From: Fistulifera solaris
Lineage: Eukaryota > Bacillariophyta > Bacillariophyceae > Naviculales > Stauroneidaceae
Length of the DNA: 64,000 nt
Direction: 5' to 3'
NCBI GenBank assembly: GCA_030295235.1
Contig: AP026176.1
Coordinates: 186,001-250,000, forward strand
Shown in pieces: positions 62,444 to 64,000 of the stretch. Both the position numbers and the translations under genes were made by a program. Positions within the stretch are counted from its first letter, which is position 1; each line of letters starts with the position of its first letter. Under the pieces are notes generated by a model, which worked only from the letters and a program-made list of their open reading frames with translations, ran no database searches and was not told the DNA's origin.

Positions 62444-64000
62444 ATGTGGAGATTCATCCTTCGTCATCGTCCTGCCCGTCAGACCCGTTCCTTTTCACAA
62501 CAATTACTTGTAGGGAGAATATCCTCTCGAATCGATTATGCGACTCCCGCATTTGCTGGATTGGTTTCCTGCATCATCGCTTGGGAGTTGTATCACCGCG
62601 ATGAGTCCTCCGTTTGTGAAGGACGATTGCTACCCCACGTGCCACAATTGCCCACCAATCCTCGCAAAGAAACACTGCGGTTGTTACAAGAGATGTCGGA
62701 TCAGGCGGAATTATCGACACGATATCAAGTGGATTGGGATGAAGGTCCCCTCGGGGTCGGTGCCTTTGGAACCGTGTATTGGGGAGTCGACAAGAAATCG
62801 GGAGAACCCGTCGCTCTCAAAAAGATACCCAAGGAATTGACCGACGAAGAAGCCTTTTTACGAGAAATGACGGCGCTCATGCAAATTCAAAAAGCGGGCG
62901 GTCATCCGTATATTTGTTCTCTGCGAGATTGTTACGCGGACGATCAGCATTATTATCTCATATTTGATTTAGTGAGTGGTGGCGAAATGTTTGATCATTT
63001 GGTCGATCAAGGATCGTACTCGGAACGCGATGCCGCGCGATTGGTGCGTGAAGTCGCGTCGGCGTTGGCGTTTTTGCATGGATTGGGGACGACGCATGGT
63101 GATTTGAAGCCGGAAAATCTCATGCTCAGTACGAAGAATCCCAGTGATGCCTGTATCAAATTGGTTGATTTCGGTTGTGCACTGGTGGAAGATGAAGATA
63201 ACGGCAAGGCGGTAGAGGAAGATGAGAATGCGGTTGCGGCCTTCACGGTCGCGTATTGTCCGCCGGAAATTTTACGAGCCGAAGATCCCACGATGAGTCC
63301 GGCCATGGATATGTGGGCACTAGGCGTTATATTGTATATCATGCTCACTGGAATACATCCTTTTGATCTACGGGGCGATTCTTCTGATGAAGAAATCGAA
63401 AAAACTATATTATCCGGCAAGAAACCGCCTCTTAGGAATTCGAGCATCGCATATCACCTTTCGGATTCAGCTATTGATATTATCGAAAAGCTCATTGAGC
63501 CGGATCCCAGCAAGCGACTCACCGCGGATGAAATGCTAGAGCATCCATGGGTCAACGGAACGACAGCTAGCAGCGATGCGATGACGGGAGCTTCAAAGAA
63601 ACTCTCTATGTTTCGTGCTTATCGAACCAAAATGTCAGCGAAAGTGTTTGCGAACATTGTTTCGTGGTCGGACGATGAAGGGGCCGATGATGTGTCAAAG
63701 CGTGTTTCATTGATTGAACGATCCTTTCGCGCATTTGATTCGAAGCAAAGAGGATATTTGACCAGAGAATCAGTGGAAGAACTACTACCTGATACGGAAA
63801 AGCCAAGGAAGAGTTCGTTTAGTTTGTTCGGCAAAAACGATCCTGCCAAGTTATCATTATCGGGTTTCTCGGATTTGCTAGCCGAGAACATGCAGAATAA
63901 GTATTTTCCCAAGAACCACATAGTCTACAAGGAGGGAAGTATAGGAAATCACATGTATTTTATCAACTCCGGAACAGTGCTGATCGAAACAGAAAGTGGC
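62444..64000 (+). CDS. Ser/Thr protein kinase with EF-hand-like and cyclic-nucleotide-binding regions (truncated by window edge)
   Basis: The frame is open from the ATG at 62444 to the window end: 519 residues visible. The N-terminus is basic with one hydrophobic stretch (FAGLVSCIIAWEL, about 37-49), possibly mitochondrial or membrane-anchoring. Kinase domain: glycine loop GVGAFGTVYWG (104-114), Lys126 in VALKK, HGDLKPEN (218-225) where the usual HRD Arg is Gly, DFG (242-244), CPPE in place of APE (272-275), and MDMWALGVILYIMLTG. This is CAMK/CDPK-like. A single degenerate EF-hand-like segment (FDSKQRGYLTRESVEELL, 431-448) follows. From about residue 488 a cNMP-binding domain starts (YFPKNHIVYKEGSIGNHMYF). 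Calcium and cyclic-nucleotide input are inferred from the domains. Confidence 0.88.
   Translation, partial: MWRFILRHRPARQTRSFSQQLLVGRISSRIDYATPAFAGLVSCIIAWELYHRDESSVCEGRLLPHVPQLPTNPRKETLRLLQEMSDQAELSTRYQVDWDEGPLGVGAFGTVYWGVDKKSGEPVALKKIPKELTDEEAFLREMTALMQIQKAGGHPYICSLRDCYADDQHYYLIFDLVSGGEMFDHLVDQGSYSERDAARLVREVASALAFLHGLGTTHGDLKPENLMLSTKNPSDACIKLVDFGCALVEDEDNGKAVEEDENAVAAFTVAYCPPEILRAEDPTMSPAMDMWALGVILYIMLTGIHPFDLRGDSSDEEIEKTILSGKKPPLRNSSIAYHLSDSAIDIIEKLIEPDPSKRLTADEMLEHPWVNGTTASSDAMTGASKKLSMFRAYRTKMSAKVFANIVSWSDDEGADDVSKRVSLIERSFRAFDSKQRGYLTRESVEELLPDTEKPRKSSFSLFGKNDPAKLSLSGFSDLLAENMQNKYFPKNHIVYKEGSIGNHMYFINSGTVLIETESG

Noticed and set aside
1-64000. CRISPR arrays, bacterial operons, rRNA and tRNA genes
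   Set aside because: No regularly spaced repeats, Shine-Dalgarno pattern or rRNA were seen; no tRNA cloverleaf was recognised by eye, though a tRNA scan could find one I missed.

Overview
The window reads as nuclear DNA of a photosynthetic stramenopile, almost certainly a diatom and probably a pennate one. Four lines of evidence support this. (1) Predicted plastid precursors carry a signal peptide followed by an aromatic residue (F/W/Y) at the cleavage point, and two of them also carry a twin-arginine lumen signal. (2) There is a Psb31/PsbQ-like lumenal protein. (3) Secreted proteins carry an RxL motif just after the signal peptide. (4) Genes are compact, with few GT-AG introns of about 60-120 nt. 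The species call is inference.

Layout. 1-6.2 kb: tandem array of small secreted proteins (the tail of one, two Thr/Pro-rich proteins, three Cys-rich proteins; a further Cys-rich paralogue sits at 29.5 kb). 6.9-7.3 kb: small diatom-type unknown. 7.8-11.9 kb: three tandem carbonyl-reductase-like SDRs, one frame-broken and one lacking the catalytic Lys. 12-13.1 kb: YIPF-type Golgi protein. 13.4-16.9 kb: Psb31-like protein and a CtpA-type D1 protease. 17.4-23.9 kb: three tandem CRAL-TRIO-like genes with a CRHC C-terminal module. 24.2-29 kb: PsbP-like protein, a SelM/Sep15-type selenoprotein and a copper P1B-ATPase. 29.5-33.6 kb: Cys-rich secreted paralogue, PQQ-like propeller protein, plastid fibrillin. 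34.6-40.2 kb: two double HMG-box paralogues in opposite orientation around a TMCO4/DUF726 hydrolase. 40.2-43 kb: no gene seen, full of micro-duplications. 43-47 kb: sorbosone-dehydrogenase-like secreted protein, a small unknown and a plastid alpha/beta hydrolase. 47.6-53.6 kb: three tandem LRR-like paralogues. 53.9-55.7 kb: TauE/SafE permease and an acidic unknown. 55.7-59.9 kb: probable degenerate inverted-repeat mobile element. 59.9-64 kb: coiled-coil/cyclophilin-like protein, Nudix hydrolase and a kinase/EF-hand/cNMP-binding protein running off the end.

A theme cuts across the window: many conserved genes are broken by a single missing or extra base, most often a four-base A run before G (or its complement, CTTTTC) where five would restore the frame. 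Because this occurs on both strands and in conserved genes, assembly indels are a serious possibility. All pseudogene calls here are conditional on that.

Working connections: several products serve the plastid (Psb31-like, PsbP-like, CtpA, fibrillin, alpha/beta hydrolase). Another group is secreted or surface-anchored (RxL Cys-rich and Thr/Pro-rich proteins, PQQ propeller, sorbosone-dehydrogenase-like). The tandem families (secreted proteins, SDR, CRAL-TRIO, LRR) show recent local duplication and decay.
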